A stretch of DNA of 64,000 bases from NCBI RefSeq assembly GCF_003987495.1, contig NZ_NGJU01000011.1:1-64000 (forward strand), read 5' to 3'. Within the stretch, counting starts at the first letter, position 1; every line of letters begins with the position of its first letter. Of the stretch, positions 51,762 to 60,777 are shown one piece after another. The notes below the pieces were generated by a model. That model was given only the letters and a program-made list of their open reading frames with translations. It ran no database searches and was not told the origin of the DNA. Made by a program: the position numbers and the translations under genes. The stretch is from Vagococcus salmoninarum. GTDB lineage: Bacteria > Bacillota > Bacilli > Lactobacillales > Vagococcaceae.

Positions 51762-53051
51762 ATGACTTATAACGAAATCCCAAGATCTGTGACACAATTT
51801 ATGGCAGAACTAAGTGCCAAAGCTGAAAGTGAAAATCCTAAATGGGCGAAAATTTTTAATAACTGTTTCGCTAACACTTTATTAACAACTGTCAAAAAAC
51901 AAGAAGATGGCACTACTTTCGTCTTAACTGGCGATATTCCGGCCATGTGGTTACGTGACTCGACTGCCCAAGTCCGTCCTTACTTACCGATTGCTAAAAA
52001 TGATCCCGAATTAACAGCGATGATTGGTGGCTTAGTCAAACGTCAGTTTAACTATATTAATCTTGATCCTTACGCCAACGCTTTTAATGAAGCAGCCAAT
52101 AATGCTGGTCATCAAACAGATGATACGGAAATGAATCCTTGGATTTGGGAACGGAAATATGAAATCGATTCTCTTTGCTACCCTGTCCAATTAGCTTACT
52201 TACTCTATAAAGAAACCAATGCTACGGAACATTTCAACCAGGCTTTTGAAACTGGTGTCATGAAGATTCTTGACTTGTGGGAAACAGAACAAGATCATGA
52301 AACGTCTCCTTATACCTTTGAGCGTGACACTACTCGTGTTGAAGACACACTCCCCCGTAATGGTCTTGGTTCCCCAGTTGGTAAGACTGGCATGACTTGG
52401 TCAGGATTTAGACCGAGTGACGATGTTTGTCAATATGGCTACCTCGTTCCTTCTAATATGTTCGCAGTCGTTGTCTTAAATTATATTAAAGAAATTTTTA
52501 CTGACTTACTGCCTGACCCGGCATTAGTCGCACGAGCTGAAAAACTAAAAGCTGACATTCAAGAAGGCCTTGAGGAATTTGCGAAAGTCACTAACAAAGC
52601 GGGCGAGAGCATTTATGCTTATGAAGTAGATGGTTTAGGTAACTACTCCATTCAAGATGATTCAAATGTGCCAAGTTTAATGGCTGCCCCGTACTTAGGC
52701 TTCTGTAGCAAAGAAGATGAGACGTATCTAGCCACTCGGCAAACGTTACTAAGCTCAGAAAACCCTTATTATTACGAAGGGGAATTTGCCAAAGGGATTG
52801 GTAGTTCTCATACTCCAGAAAATTACGTCTGGCCGATTGCTTTAGCTATTCAAGGACTAACTGCCACTAATAAAGCTGAACAAAAAACCATCTTAAATAT
52901 GTTAGCTGAGAACGATGGTGGCACAGGCTTAATGCACGAAGGCTTTGACGTTAATAATCCTAATAACTATACCCGGGAATGGTTTTCATGGGCGAACATG
53001 ATGTTCTGTGAGCTATTAATGGCTTACTACGATATTACAATTACTGCTTAA
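51762..53051 (+). CDS. GH125 exo-alpha-1,6-mannosidase
   Basis: A 429-residue glycoside hydrolase family 125 enzyme, known to remove alpha-1,6-linked mannose from N-glycans. Landmarks are TGDIPAMWLRDSTAQVRPYLP near residue 65, NPWIWERKYEIDSLCYPVQLAYLLY near 125, and WSGFRPSDDVCQYGYLVPSNMFAVVVL. There is no signal peptide. I start it at the ATG at 51762, eight bases after AAGGAG; an ATG 30 bases earlier lies inside the operator. It begins the GH125-GH38-ROK unit, divergent from the repressor gene. Confidence 0.92.
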   Translation: MTYNEIPRSVTQFMAELSAKAESENPKWAKIFNNCFANTLLTTVKKQEDGTTFVLTGDIPAMWLRDSTAQVRPYLPIAKNDPELTAMIGGLVKRQFNYINLDPYANAFNEAANNAGHQTDDTEMNPWIWERKYEIDSLCYPVQLAYLLYKETNATEHFNQAFETGVMKILDLWETEQDHETSPYTFERDTTRVEDTLPRNGLGSPVGKTGMTWSGFRPSDDVCQYGYLVPSNMFAVVVLNYIKEIFTDLLPDPALVARAEKLKADIQEGLEEFAKVTNKAGESIYAYEVDGLGNYSIQDDSNVPSLMAAPYLGFCSKEDETYLATRQTLLSSENPYYYEGEFAKGIGSSHTPENYVWPIALAIQGLTATNKAEQKTILNMLAENDGGTGLMHEGFDVNNPNNYTREWFSWANMMFCELLMAYYDITITA

Positions 53052-53083
53052 CGATTAAATTAAACTAAAAGGAGTGTTTACAC

Positions 53084-55777
53084 ATGGCAAAGAAAAAAGT
53101 TTATGTTATCTCCCATAGTCACTGGGACCGGGAATGGTACTTACCTTATGAGCAACACCACATGCGTTTAGTCGCTTTAATGGACGACTTATTAGAATTA
53201 TTTAAAACAGATCCTGACTTCCATAGTTTCCATCTTGATGGCCAAACAATTTCTTTAGACGACTATTTAGAAGTCCGCCCGCATAAACGGGATGAAGTCC
53301 AAGCAGCTATTACTGCTGGCAAATTAAAAATTGGGCCCTTCTATATTTTACAAGATGACTTTTTAATTAGTAGTGAAGCTAATACTCGGAATATGTTAGT
53401 CGGTTTAGAAGAAAGCCGTAAATGGGGAGAGCCAGTAAAACTAGGTTACTTCCCAGATACTTTCGGCAATATGGGGCAAGCCCCCCAAATGATGAAAGAA
53501 GGAGGCATTGAGATTGCTGCTTTTGGCCGGGGAGTGAAACCAACTGGCTTTGACAACGCAGTAATTAATGATGAAAAGTACAGTTCCCAATATTCAGAAA
53601 TGTGGTGGCAAGGCAAAGACGGCTCCAAGATTTTCAGTCTCCTTTTCGCCAATTGGTACAGTAATGGGAACGAAATCCCTACTGAGATTGAGGAAGCCAA
53701 AACTTTTTGGCAACAAAAGTTAGCTGACGTAGAACTGTATGCCTCAACTGACCACTTACTAATGATGAATGGCGTCGATCACCAACCTGTCCAAAAAGAT
53801 GTCACTAGGGCAATTAAAGTTGCCAATGACTTATACGCTGATTACGAATTTATTCACAGTAGTTTTGATGAGTATTTAGCTGCTGTGATGGCTGACTTAC
53901 CTGCAGATTTAAGTACCGTTGAAGGGGAATTAACAAGCCAAGAAACTGATGGCTGGTATACCTTAGCGAATACTGCTTCGGCTCGAATCTATTTGAAACA
54001 AAAAAATACTGATGTTCAACGACAGTTAGAAAGTATTACTGAACCTTTAGCAACAATGGCTTATGAAGTAACTGGAACTTACCCTCATGATGAACTGCGC
54101 TACGCTTGGAAATTGTTAATGCAAAACCACCCCCACGATAGTATTTGTGGTTGTAGTGTTGATGAGGTTCACAGGGAAATGATGACTCGTTTCGATAAAG
54201 CCCAAGAAGTTGGGAAATTTTTAGCAAATGAAGCCTTAGAACAACTAACTAATGCCATTGACACATCGACTTTCCCTAGTGAAAGCAAGCCTTTCGTCAT
54301 ATTCAACACTGGCGGTAATGCCAAGAGCGATGTTTTTGAAACGGAAATCGAATGGGATCGCCTACCTTTTGCCAGTGGCGTACCTGAAAAATTATATGCT
54401 GAGTTAGCCGGCAGAGACTTACCAGCTTTAATGGTCGTTGATAGCCAAAACAACGTGATTCCCGCTGAAATTGTCAAACATGAGGTTCGCTTCAACTATG
54501 ACTTACCGAAAGACGCTTTCCGCGTGCCATATATGGCGATTTACGTGACAGTCAGAATTCCTGTCCAAGAGATGCCTGCCCTATCATGGCAAGCCTTAGC
54601 TTTAACTTTACAAACTAAAGCTATGACAATAACTGACCTTTCGTTAATTTCAGCTGGCGGTTCTATTTTAGAAAATGACTTTATTCATGCTGAAATTATG
54701 GCCAACGGTCAATTAACAGTCACGGACAAAGCCAATCACCAAATTTATCCAAATGTCTTAACTTTCGAAAATGTCGGTGATGTCGGTAATGAGTACATTT
54801 TTAAACAACCTAAAAACGACCAAGCAATCTTTGCTCACGACTTCCCTCATACGATCGAAGTTGTCACTGATAGTCCTTATTTAGCCGAAGTCGAATTAAC
54901 CCAAACTTTAATGATTCCCGTGGCTGCTGAAGAGTTACTACAAAAAGAAATGCAGGCAGTCGTTGAAATGCGTCAACGCCAAGCTGGCCGTAGCAAAGAA
55001 TTGATGCCTTTTGTTTTAAAAACAAGGATTCGTTTAGAGGCGGGCAGTCATCAATTGAAATTTGCGACTTCCTTTAACAACCAAGCTAAGGACCATCGTT
55101 TACGGGTGCTCTTCCCAACTAATATCATGGCGGAAAGTCATTTTGCCGAAAGTATTTACGAAGTTGTTGAACGACCTAATACCGTTAGCGACTCCTGGGA
55201 AAATCCGACAAATCCCCAACATCAACATGCTTTTGTTAATTTACACACAGATAATTACGGTGTAACAGTTGCTAACTATGGCTTGAATGAGTACGAAATC
55301 CTTCAAGAAAATGGTACAATTGCCTTAACTCTTCATCGTTCAGTCGGTGAGATGGGTGACTGGGGTTACTTCCCAACACCAGAAGCTCAATGTTTAGGTG
55401 AGCAAACAGTTCGTTATGCCATTGACTTCCATGGTGGGACAGATTTACACGAGACTTACCAACGGGCTCAAAATTTCCAAATTCCTTTATCAGTTAAACA
55501 AACTGACAGTCATCAAGGTCCCCTAGCACCAACAAAGACTTTCATGACAATTAATAGTTCAGCATACTTAATGACTGCTCTAAAGCGGAAAGAAAACCAA
55601 AGTGAGATTATTACTCGTGGCTATAACTTATCAAATACAACAGCGGCACCTTTAGACATTCACATTCCTGGCTATCACAAAGCCCGTTGTACTTTAATTG
55701 AAGAAATTCATGACAAACCACTGTCAACTGTCCTTGCCCCTGGTGAGATTAATAGTTTACTCTGGACTAAAATATAG
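53084..55777 (+). CDS. GH38 alpha-mannosidase
   Basis: An 897-residue family 38 alpha-mannosidase (MngB/SpGH38 type). The N-terminal zinc motif is ISHSHWDREWYLPYEQHHMR (residues 8-27) and the nucleophile Asp is in GYFPDTFGNMGQAPQ near 127. QNHPHDSICGCSVDEVHREM near 350 provides the remaining zinc ligands, and a long beta-rich region follows. It lacks a signal peptide, so it acts inside the cell on imported mannosides. It follows GH125 by 32 bases and precedes the ROK gene by 21. The pneumococcal homologue acts on alpha-1,3-mannose. Confidence 0.92.
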   Translation: MAKKKVYVISHSHWDREWYLPYEQHHMRLVALMDDLLELFKTDPDFHSFHLDGQTISLDDYLEVRPHKRDEVQAAITAGKLKIGPFYILQDDFLISSEANTRNMLVGLEESRKWGEPVKLGYFPDTFGNMGQAPQMMKEGGIEIAAFGRGVKPTGFDNAVINDEKYSSQYSEMWWQGKDGSKIFSLLFANWYSNGNEIPTEIEEAKTFWQQKLADVELYASTDHLLMMNGVDHQPVQKDVTRAIKVANDLYADYEFIHSSFDEYLAAVMADLPADLSTVEGELTSQETDGWYTLANTASARIYLKQKNTDVQRQLESITEPLATMAYEVTGTYPHDELRYAWKLLMQNHPHDSICGCSVDEVHREMMTRFDKAQEVGKFLANEALEQLTNAIDTSTFPSESKPFVIFNTGGNAKSDVFETEIEWDRLPFASGVPEKLYAELAGRDLPALMVVDSQNNVIPAEIVKHEVRFNYDLPKDAFRVPYMAIYVTVRIPVQEMPALSWQALALTLQTKAMTITDLSLISAGGSILENDFIHAEIMANGQLTVTDKANHQIYPNVLTFENVGDVGNEYIFKQPKNDQAIFAHDFPHTIEVVTDSPYLAEVELTQTLMIPVAAEELLQKEMQAVVEMRQRQAGRSKELMPFVLKTRIRLEAGSHQLKFATSFNNQAKDHRLRVLFPTNIMAESHFAESIYEVVERPNTVSDSWENPTNPQHQHAFVNLHTDNYGVTVANYGLNEYEILQENGTIALTLHRSVGEMGDWGYFPTPEAQCLGEQTVRYAIDFHGGTDLHETYQRAQNFQIPLSVKQTDSHQGPLAPTKTFMTINSSAYLMTALKRKENQSEIITRGYNLSNTTAAPLDIHIPGYHKARCTLIEEIHDKPLSTVLAPGEINSLLWTKI

Positions 55778-55798
55778 TAAGTAAGAAAGGTGATTTTT

Positions 55799-56659
55799 AT
55801 GTTAATTGGTGCAATTGAAGCTGGCGGTACAAAATTTGTTTGTGGGGTAGCCACTCCTGATTTAAAAATGATTGATAAACTAACGATTCCAACAACAACA
55901 CCAACTGAAACTTTAGCTCAAGTTTTTAACTTTTTTGATCAACATCAACTAGCCTCACTAGCCATTGGCTCATTTGGTCCAATTGACGTTAATCCTAACT
56001 CAAATACTTACGGTTACATTACCTCAACGCCAAAAAAAGGCTGGCGCGACTTTGATTTTTTAGGGGCTATGAAAGACCGTTATCAGATTCCCATGGCTTT
56101 TACAACGGACGTTAACGCCGCGGCTTATGGGGAATTAAAACTAGGGGCGGCTGTCGGCAAAGACAGTTGTATCTACTTAACTGTCGGCACTGGCATCGGT
56201 GGTGGCGCAGTCATTGATTCCCAAATCATTCAAGGGTTTAGCCATCCGGAAATGGGTCACATTATGGTTAAAAAACACCCTGAAGATAGTTTTGCTGGGG
56301 TTTGTCCTTATCACGGCGACTGTTTAGAAGGTTTAGCCGCTGGTCCGGCAATTGAAGCTCGTTACCACGAAAAAGCGTTCAACTTAGCGGAAGACCATCA
56401 AGCTTGGGAATTTGAAGCTTATTATTTAGCCCAAGCTTGTGTCAATTACGCCTTGACTTTATCCCCAGAAATTATTATTTTTGGTGGTGGCGTGATGAAA
56501 CAAAAACAACTCTTTAGTCGGGTTCGGAGTTACTTCGAAGAATTAATGGCAGGTTATTACGCCACGCCACCACTAAATGACTACATTGTTTATTGTGAAC
56601 TTGGTGATAATGCTGGAATTACGGGGACTCTTCTGTTAGCTAAAGAAGCCTTAGACTAA
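55799..56659 (+). CDS. ROK-family sugar kinase (fructokinase/mannokinase-like)
   Basis: A 286-residue ROK kinase. The phosphate motif IGAIEAGGTKFVCG is at residues 3-16, the catalytic Asp in TDVNAAAYGE, and the ROK zinc cluster HPEMGHIMVKKHPEDSFAGVCPYHGDCLEGLAAGPAI is intact. It is most like ScrK-type fructokinases, many of which also phosphorylate mannose. In this operon it would phosphorylate the mannose released by the three mannosidases. The ATG at 55799 has AAAGGTG six bases upstream. Confidence 0.88.
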   Translation: MLIGAIEAGGTKFVCGVATPDLKMIDKLTIPTTTPTETLAQVFNFFDQHQLASLAIGSFGPIDVNPNSNTYGYITSTPKKGWRDFDFLGAMKDRYQIPMAFTTDVNAAAYGELKLGAAVGKDSCIYLTVGTGIGGGAVIDSQIIQGFSHPEMGHIMVKKHPEDSFAGVCPYHGDCLEGLAAGPAIEARYHEKAFNLAEDHQAWEFEAYYLAQACVNYALTLSPEIIIFGGGVMKQKQLFSRVRSYFEELMAGYYATPPLNDYIVYCELGDNAGITGTLLLAKEALD

Positions 56660-56701
56660 AAAAAGTACCTCAATCACTAAACGTGATTGAGGTACTTTTT
56701 T
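56658..56701. terminator. Bidirectional terminator between the ROK gene and the nucleotidase
   Basis: AAAAAGTACCTCAATCA pairs with TGATTGAGGTACTTTTT around a five-to-seven-base loop; it serves both convergent genes. Confidence 0.9.
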
Positions 56702-56707
56702 ATCCTT

Positions 56708-58639
56708 TTATTTTAAACTAGCTGCAACTTTTTGGTACAGTTCCCCTGTTGTTTTCGCTTCTGCTAACTGACTTTCTGACAGTTTCGCTTTTTCAGCTAA
56801 GCTTTTGATTTCTTCACTCGTCACTGCCTGTTGGACATTAATCGAAGCAATGTTAGTTACCGTTCCTTCAGCTGCACTTGGTAATTCTAACATGCCAGCA
56901 TTAACTAAAGCCACAACCGCTTCCCGGCTCTTTTGATCGTCAGTCAGACCAACAATTTGCCAATTGTTCAATAGTTTTCCTTCATATACTCGATCAACTT
57001 CTTCATCTAAATAACGAGCTGATAACTCACGAATCCGTCCTTCAGTTTCACCGTAGCTATCACTTGCTGTTGTACTAGAGATTTCTTTAAATTCACGACC
57101 GACCAGAGGGCCACTTTCAGATTGTAAAAACTTCATTCGATAAGCATTCATCCCGATTTTAATTGGTGTTTCCGGGTTAATCGGCGTATTGTCTAAACGT
57201 CGTAAGTTCTTGATTCGCTCCTCAGCTGGCTCACGTAAGTCAATCTCATATTTAAGACCATAAAAGCGGTCATTTGTATTATATTTACTCGTCCGGCGTT
57301 CTTCATTAAAACTAACAGTCACATCACCTGGCTTGACACTGTTATAATAACCAGCTGCCCACTCCATGTAATCTTTCAAATCTTTCCCTGTTAATTCATA
57401 AACCGTCACTTCTCCACCAGCATACTGATAGTTTTTAGCAATGTCTTTTTTGTGAATGTCCCCTTGATCCAGTTTCGGCGTATCTGTATCAATTTGGAAG
57501 GCAACGACGTCAGCCCCTTGGCTATAATGTTGCATCACTTCCCCAAAGAAATTGACTAATGGCGTTTCTTCAATTTGAGCTTGAGGAATACCTTTAATTT
57601 CATCACTTGGGACTAAGTCCATTCCGACAAGTTTACCAAGAACGGTATTAGCGTCTTTGCGAGCTTTTTCATGAGAATCAGCTAATAACTTAGTGATTTC
57701 AGGATCTTCCTCATAGTCAGCCACCTTAATCGCCGATCCACTTTTCTTCGTCGCTTCATAGCCCTCTTTAGTTTTTTCCATCGTCACATCTACTCGAGAA
57801 ACATAACGACCATACTTATCTGGCTCGACAATTAAAACGTCGTTAATAAATTCTTCTTCAACTAAAGTATGCATATGACCAGCAAAAATTACATCTAATT
57901 CTGGAACTTTCTTAGCCATATCTGCAACACCAGTATTCGTAATATTATTTTCATTTTCAATTCCCATATGAACAACGGCAACTAATAAGTCCGTCTCTTC
58001 TTTAATTTCTTTAATGACTTTAATCGTTTCCTCAACTGGATCAGTTAATTTTTTACCATCAAAAATATCAGTATCTTCTTTAAATTCAGCAACCATCGGT
58101 GTCGTCATGCCAATAAATCCGACTTTAATGCCAGCTCTTTCAATAATTTTATAAGATTCAAAATAGGGTGTACTGTCTTCTAACTGCACGTTTCCGCCAA
58201 GAACTGCCCCATCAAATTGTTTCGTAATATTATCTAACACATCAAAGCCATAATCAAACTCATGATTGCCCATTGTCCAAACATCGTATTTCAAAGCTTT
58301 TAAGGACTCGGTGGCAGGATGTGGTTCATCCATTTGAAAAAGTTCCGCTGAGTTATCTTGAATTAAATCGCCAGCATCTACTAGCAGCATATTCGGGTCT
58401 TCCCCTCTGACTTCATTAACGATTGTACTGATTTGAGCGAAGCTTCCATCTTTATTTTCCACATCTGTCGCATAATCCCAAGGCATATAACGACCATGGA
58501 TATCAGAAGTTCCTAAAATAGTGACTTCCTTTGTTGCTGATGACTTTTCAGTTTGCTGCTCTTTCTTGGAAGTAGTACAACCAGCCAAAACAAGTGTACT
58601 TGCTACCCCAATAACTAATGAAGCTTGTAATTTTTTCAT
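56708..58639 (-). CDS. 5'-nucleotidase/2',3'-cyclic phosphodiesterase-type lipoprotein (UshA-like)
   Basis: A 643-residue surface lipoprotein (lipobox LAGC near residue 20). The metallophosphatase domain has ILGTSDIHGRYM, VDAGDLIQDN, MGNHEFDYGFD and FAGHMHTLVEE, all metal or phosphate ligands. A C-terminal 5'-nucleotidase domain includes NNFFGEVMQ-like VNFFGEVMQHYSQGADVVAFQ and FYGLKYEIDL. It releases phosphate and nucleosides outside the cell. The ATG is preceded by GGGGG. It is monocistronic, with a promoter at 58673 covered by a cre site. Confidence 0.88.
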   Translation of the reverse strand: MKKLQASLVIGVASTLVLAGCTTSKKEQQTEKSSATKEVTILGTSDIHGRYMPWDYATDVENKDGSFAQISTIVNEVRGEDPNMLLVDAGDLIQDNSAELFQMDEPHPATESLKALKYDVWTMGNHEFDYGFDVLDNITKQFDGAVLGGNVQLEDSTPYFESYKIIERAGIKVGFIGMTTPMVAEFKEDTDIFDGKKLTDPVEETIKVIKEIKEETDLLVAVVHMGIENENNITNTGVADMAKKVPELDVIFAGHMHTLVEEEFINDVLIVEPDKYGRYVSRVDVTMEKTKEGYEATKKSGSAIKVADYEEDPEITKLLADSHEKARKDANTVLGKLVGMDLVPSDEIKGIPQAQIEETPLVNFFGEVMQHYSQGADVVAFQIDTDTPKLDQGDIHKKDIAKNYQYAGGEVTVYELTGKDLKDYMEWAAGYYNSVKPGDVTVSFNEERRTSKYNTNDRFYGLKYEIDLREPAEERIKNLRRLDNTPINPETPIKIGMNAYRMKFLQSESGPLVGREFKEISSTTASDSYGETEGRIRELSARYLDEEVDRVYEGKLLNNWQIVGLTDDQKSREAVVALVNAGMLELPSAAEGTVTNIASINVQQAVTSEEIKSLAEKAKLSESQLAEAKTTGELYQKVAASLK

Positions 58640-58672
58640 AACGTCCCCCTAAAAAATTTAGTAACACTCTCG

Positions 58673-58701
58673 ATTGTAAACGTTATCATTTTTAAAAACA
58701 A
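58673..58701 (-). promoter_or_regulatory. Promoter of the nucleotidase gene
   Basis: TTGTTT, 17 bases, TACAAT on the minus strand, 34 bases before the ATG. Confidence 0.6.
58675..58688. promoter_or_regulatory. cre site overlapping the nucleotidase promoter
   Basis: TGATAACGTTTACA (minus strand) matches 13 of 14 positions of the CcpA consensus. It covers the -10 and part of the spacer, so CcpA should repress. Confidence 0.7.
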
Positions 58702-58842
58702 GCTTATTTTAGTTATTCATTAGTCGTTCTAAAAACCCTTCACAACTATACTAAGCTTACTTGCCACAAGGACTTATTTTAAGGGATATCTAGCCTGCTC
58801 TTTAATTTAACCAACAATAAAAGTATTTTGTACTTTATTAAA

Positions 58843-58871
58843 AAACTCCAATCAAAAGTTGATTGGAGTTT
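58843..58871 (-). terminator. Terminator of the second sugar ABC operon
   Basis: A perfect 13-bp stem (AAACTCCAATCAA with its complement), three-base loop, with TTTTTAATAAAG trailing on the minus strand, nine bases after the isomerase stop. Confidence 0.85.
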
Positions 58872-58880
58872 GCTCGTTAG

Positions 58881-59675
58881 TTAAAATTCATTTCTAATAT
58901 AAGCAATATCAGCAACTATCGCTGAAAAATCTGTGGCCAATTGATAGCCGTATTCTAAAACAATATCTGCTGTTGGTGTGTAAGTTTGATAGAGTCTTTG
59001 AAATGCTTTAAAATCTAAACTGCCATCAAAAATTCGCTGATGACCGTCGCCGACTCCATCATTATTATGAACATGAAAGACTTTAATCTTAGTCCCTAAA
59101 GCTTTAATGACTGCTTCTAAATTCCAACTATTGGCATGAGCATGACCAATATCAATTAAGACCTCATTTTCGATCTTTAAGCATTCGGCAATAAATTCCT
59201 CTTCCGTAAATAAGTTAGTCCCTAATGAATTGACCCCGGCATTTTCCACATATAAAGGCACACCTGCTACTTTAGCTAATTTATTTAGTTCCGCTAAATT
59301 TTTACTCGCTTCACTAATCGTTTCTACTTTGTTTTCAGGAGTTATGATTTTATTATTATGGTGAAAAACAATGTGTTCTGCCTGAGTTTCTTTAGCTAGT
59401 TCAAAAATCTCAGTAACTTCTGCCATGGCGTAATCATAAGCTTCCGTCCCTTTGGCTGCACTATGCTCGATGTTAAAGTAGGGGCCGTGAAGGCTAATCG
59501 GATGTTGTTTCAAATGAGGCATTTGTTTTTCCAAGGCTACTTGGAAAGCTGCATTTTTAAAATTCGGAAAAATTTCAATGCCAATGTCTTGATTGTTAGG
59601 TATTTCTTTTAACAAGTCAAAAACATCATCAAAACTTGTTTCAATAAAAACATTACTACTCACAAAAATTGTCAT
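58881..59675 (-). CDS. TIM-barrel sugar-phosphate isomerase/epimerase (AP-endonuclease-2 family)
   Basis: A 264-residue xylose isomerase-like TIM-barrel protein. Likely metal ligands are visible in SLHGPY, VENAGV, LIDIGHAHANSW and VFHVHNNDGVGDGH, ending in DIVLEYG. The family includes sugar epimerases, dehydratases and endonuclease IV-like proteins. It is the last gene of the ABC operon and overlaps the ATPase gene by 20 bases, so its substrate is probably what the importer brings. In some bacteria such a protein accompanies Ugp-type importers in place of a phosphodiesterase; that is inference. No precise substrate can be named. Confidence 0.8.
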   Translation of the reverse strand: MTIFVSSNVFIETSFDDVFDLLKEIPNNQDIGIEIFPNFKNAAFQVALEKQMPHLKQHPISLHGPYFNIEHSAAKGTEAYDYAMAEVTEIFELAKETQAEHIVFHHNNKIITPENKVETISEASKNLAELNKLAKVAGVPLYVENAGVNSLGTNLFTEEEFIAECLKIENEVLIDIGHAHANSWNLEAVIKALGTKIKVFHVHNNDGVGDGHQRIFDGSLDFKAFQRLYQTYTPTADIVLEYGYQLATDFSAIVADIAYIRNEF

Positions 59676-60768
59676 GATCGATAATCTCCTTTGGGTATCC
59701 TAATGTATTTGTTGTGACTGGATCAAAAAAGTGGAGCTTATAAAAGTTAAAACGTAAGTAAACCTCGTCAGTCACTTGCCACTTTTTATAATCGTCTAGG
59801 ACAAGCCACTCACTATCACCTACAAGAACTGTAATCGCAAATGTAGCACCTAAGTTTTCAATGTACTTCACTTGCCCTTTTAAACTATTCTCTTTCGGGG
59901 TTTTCGAGAGTTTCAAATGCTCAGGCCGAATGCCTAAAACTAACTTTGCTTGCTCCTGCTCGACTAAGTAGTCTTGCCACCCTTGACTCAATTCAATGAC
60001 TTGTTCTGATAGCCCCACTAAGCCTTTTTGATAAGTCACTGGCAGTAAATTCATTTTCGGGGAGCCGATGAATGAAGCGGTAAATAAGTTACTCGGAAAA
60101 TGATAGACCCGCTCAGGCGTATCAATCATTTGAATTTCCCCTTCATTAAGTAGGACAATCCGCTGACCTATTGTCATAGCTTCGACTTGGTCATGGGTCA
60201 CGTAAACAAAGGTCTGATGGTACGTTTCATGAATCTCAACTAATTGTTTACGAGCGGAATGACGTAAGGTGACATCTAAATTCGATAACGGTTCGTCTAG
60301 TAAAAAATACTTTGAACGTTTAACGACGGCTCGAGCTAAAGCTACCCGTTGTCTTTGACCTCCCGATAAATCTTTCGGTAGGCGATCACGGTACTTTTCT
60401 AAACGTAACATAATTAAGACTTTTTCTAGTCGCCGTTCAATTTCGGTTTTTTCGACTTTATTGGCTTTTAAACCGAAGACAATGTTTTCCGTCACAGTCA
60501 TATTCGGATATAAGGCGTAGTTTTGAAAAACCATTGCCATTTCCCGTTCACCACTTGGTAAGTTAGTGGCTTTTTGACCATTTAAATACAAGTCCCCTTG
60601 GCTAATCCCTTCTAAACCGGCAATCATCCGTAGGGTTGTTGACTTGCCACAGCCAGAGGGTCCTAATAAAACTAAACGCTCCCCTTCTTTAATTTTTAAG
60701 TTTAAGTTAGTGATAACCGCTGTCTCACCATAGTTTTTTGAAACGTTTTTTAATTCTATTTCATTCAT
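59656..60768 (-). CDS. Sugar/glycerol-3-phosphate-type ABC ATPase (UgpC/MalK/MsmX-like)
   Basis: A 370-residue ATPase of the CUT1 family. Walker A is GPSGCGKSTT near residue 37, signature LSGGQRQRVALARA, Walker B YFLLDEPLSNLDV, followed by the C-terminal OB-like regulatory domain (LGIRPEHLKL). It energises the permeases at 60778 and 61592. Because the N-glycan-type importer at 44-48 kb has no ATPase, this protein might serve both; that is speculative, as MsmX-type sharing is known in the group. It starts nine bases after the second permease. Confidence 0.9.
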   Translation of the reverse strand: MNEIELKNVSKNYGETAVITNLNLKIKEGERLVLLGPSGCGKSTTLRMIAGLEGISQGDLYLNGQKATNLPSGEREMAMVFQNYALYPNMTVTENIVFGLKANKVEKTEIERRLEKVLIMLRLEKYRDRLPKDLSGGQRQRVALARAVVKRSKYFLLDEPLSNLDVTLRHSARKQLVEIHETYHQTFVYVTHDQVEAMTIGQRIVLLNEGEIQMIDTPERVYHFPSNLFTASFIGSPKMNLLPVTYQKGLVGLSEQVIELSQGWQDYLVEQEQAKLVLGIRPEHLKLSKTPKENSLKGQVKYIENLGATFAITVLVGDSEWLVLDDYKKWQVTDEVYLRFNFYKLHFFDPVTTNTLGYPKEIIDHDNFCE

Positions 60769-60777
60769 AGTCTGCTC

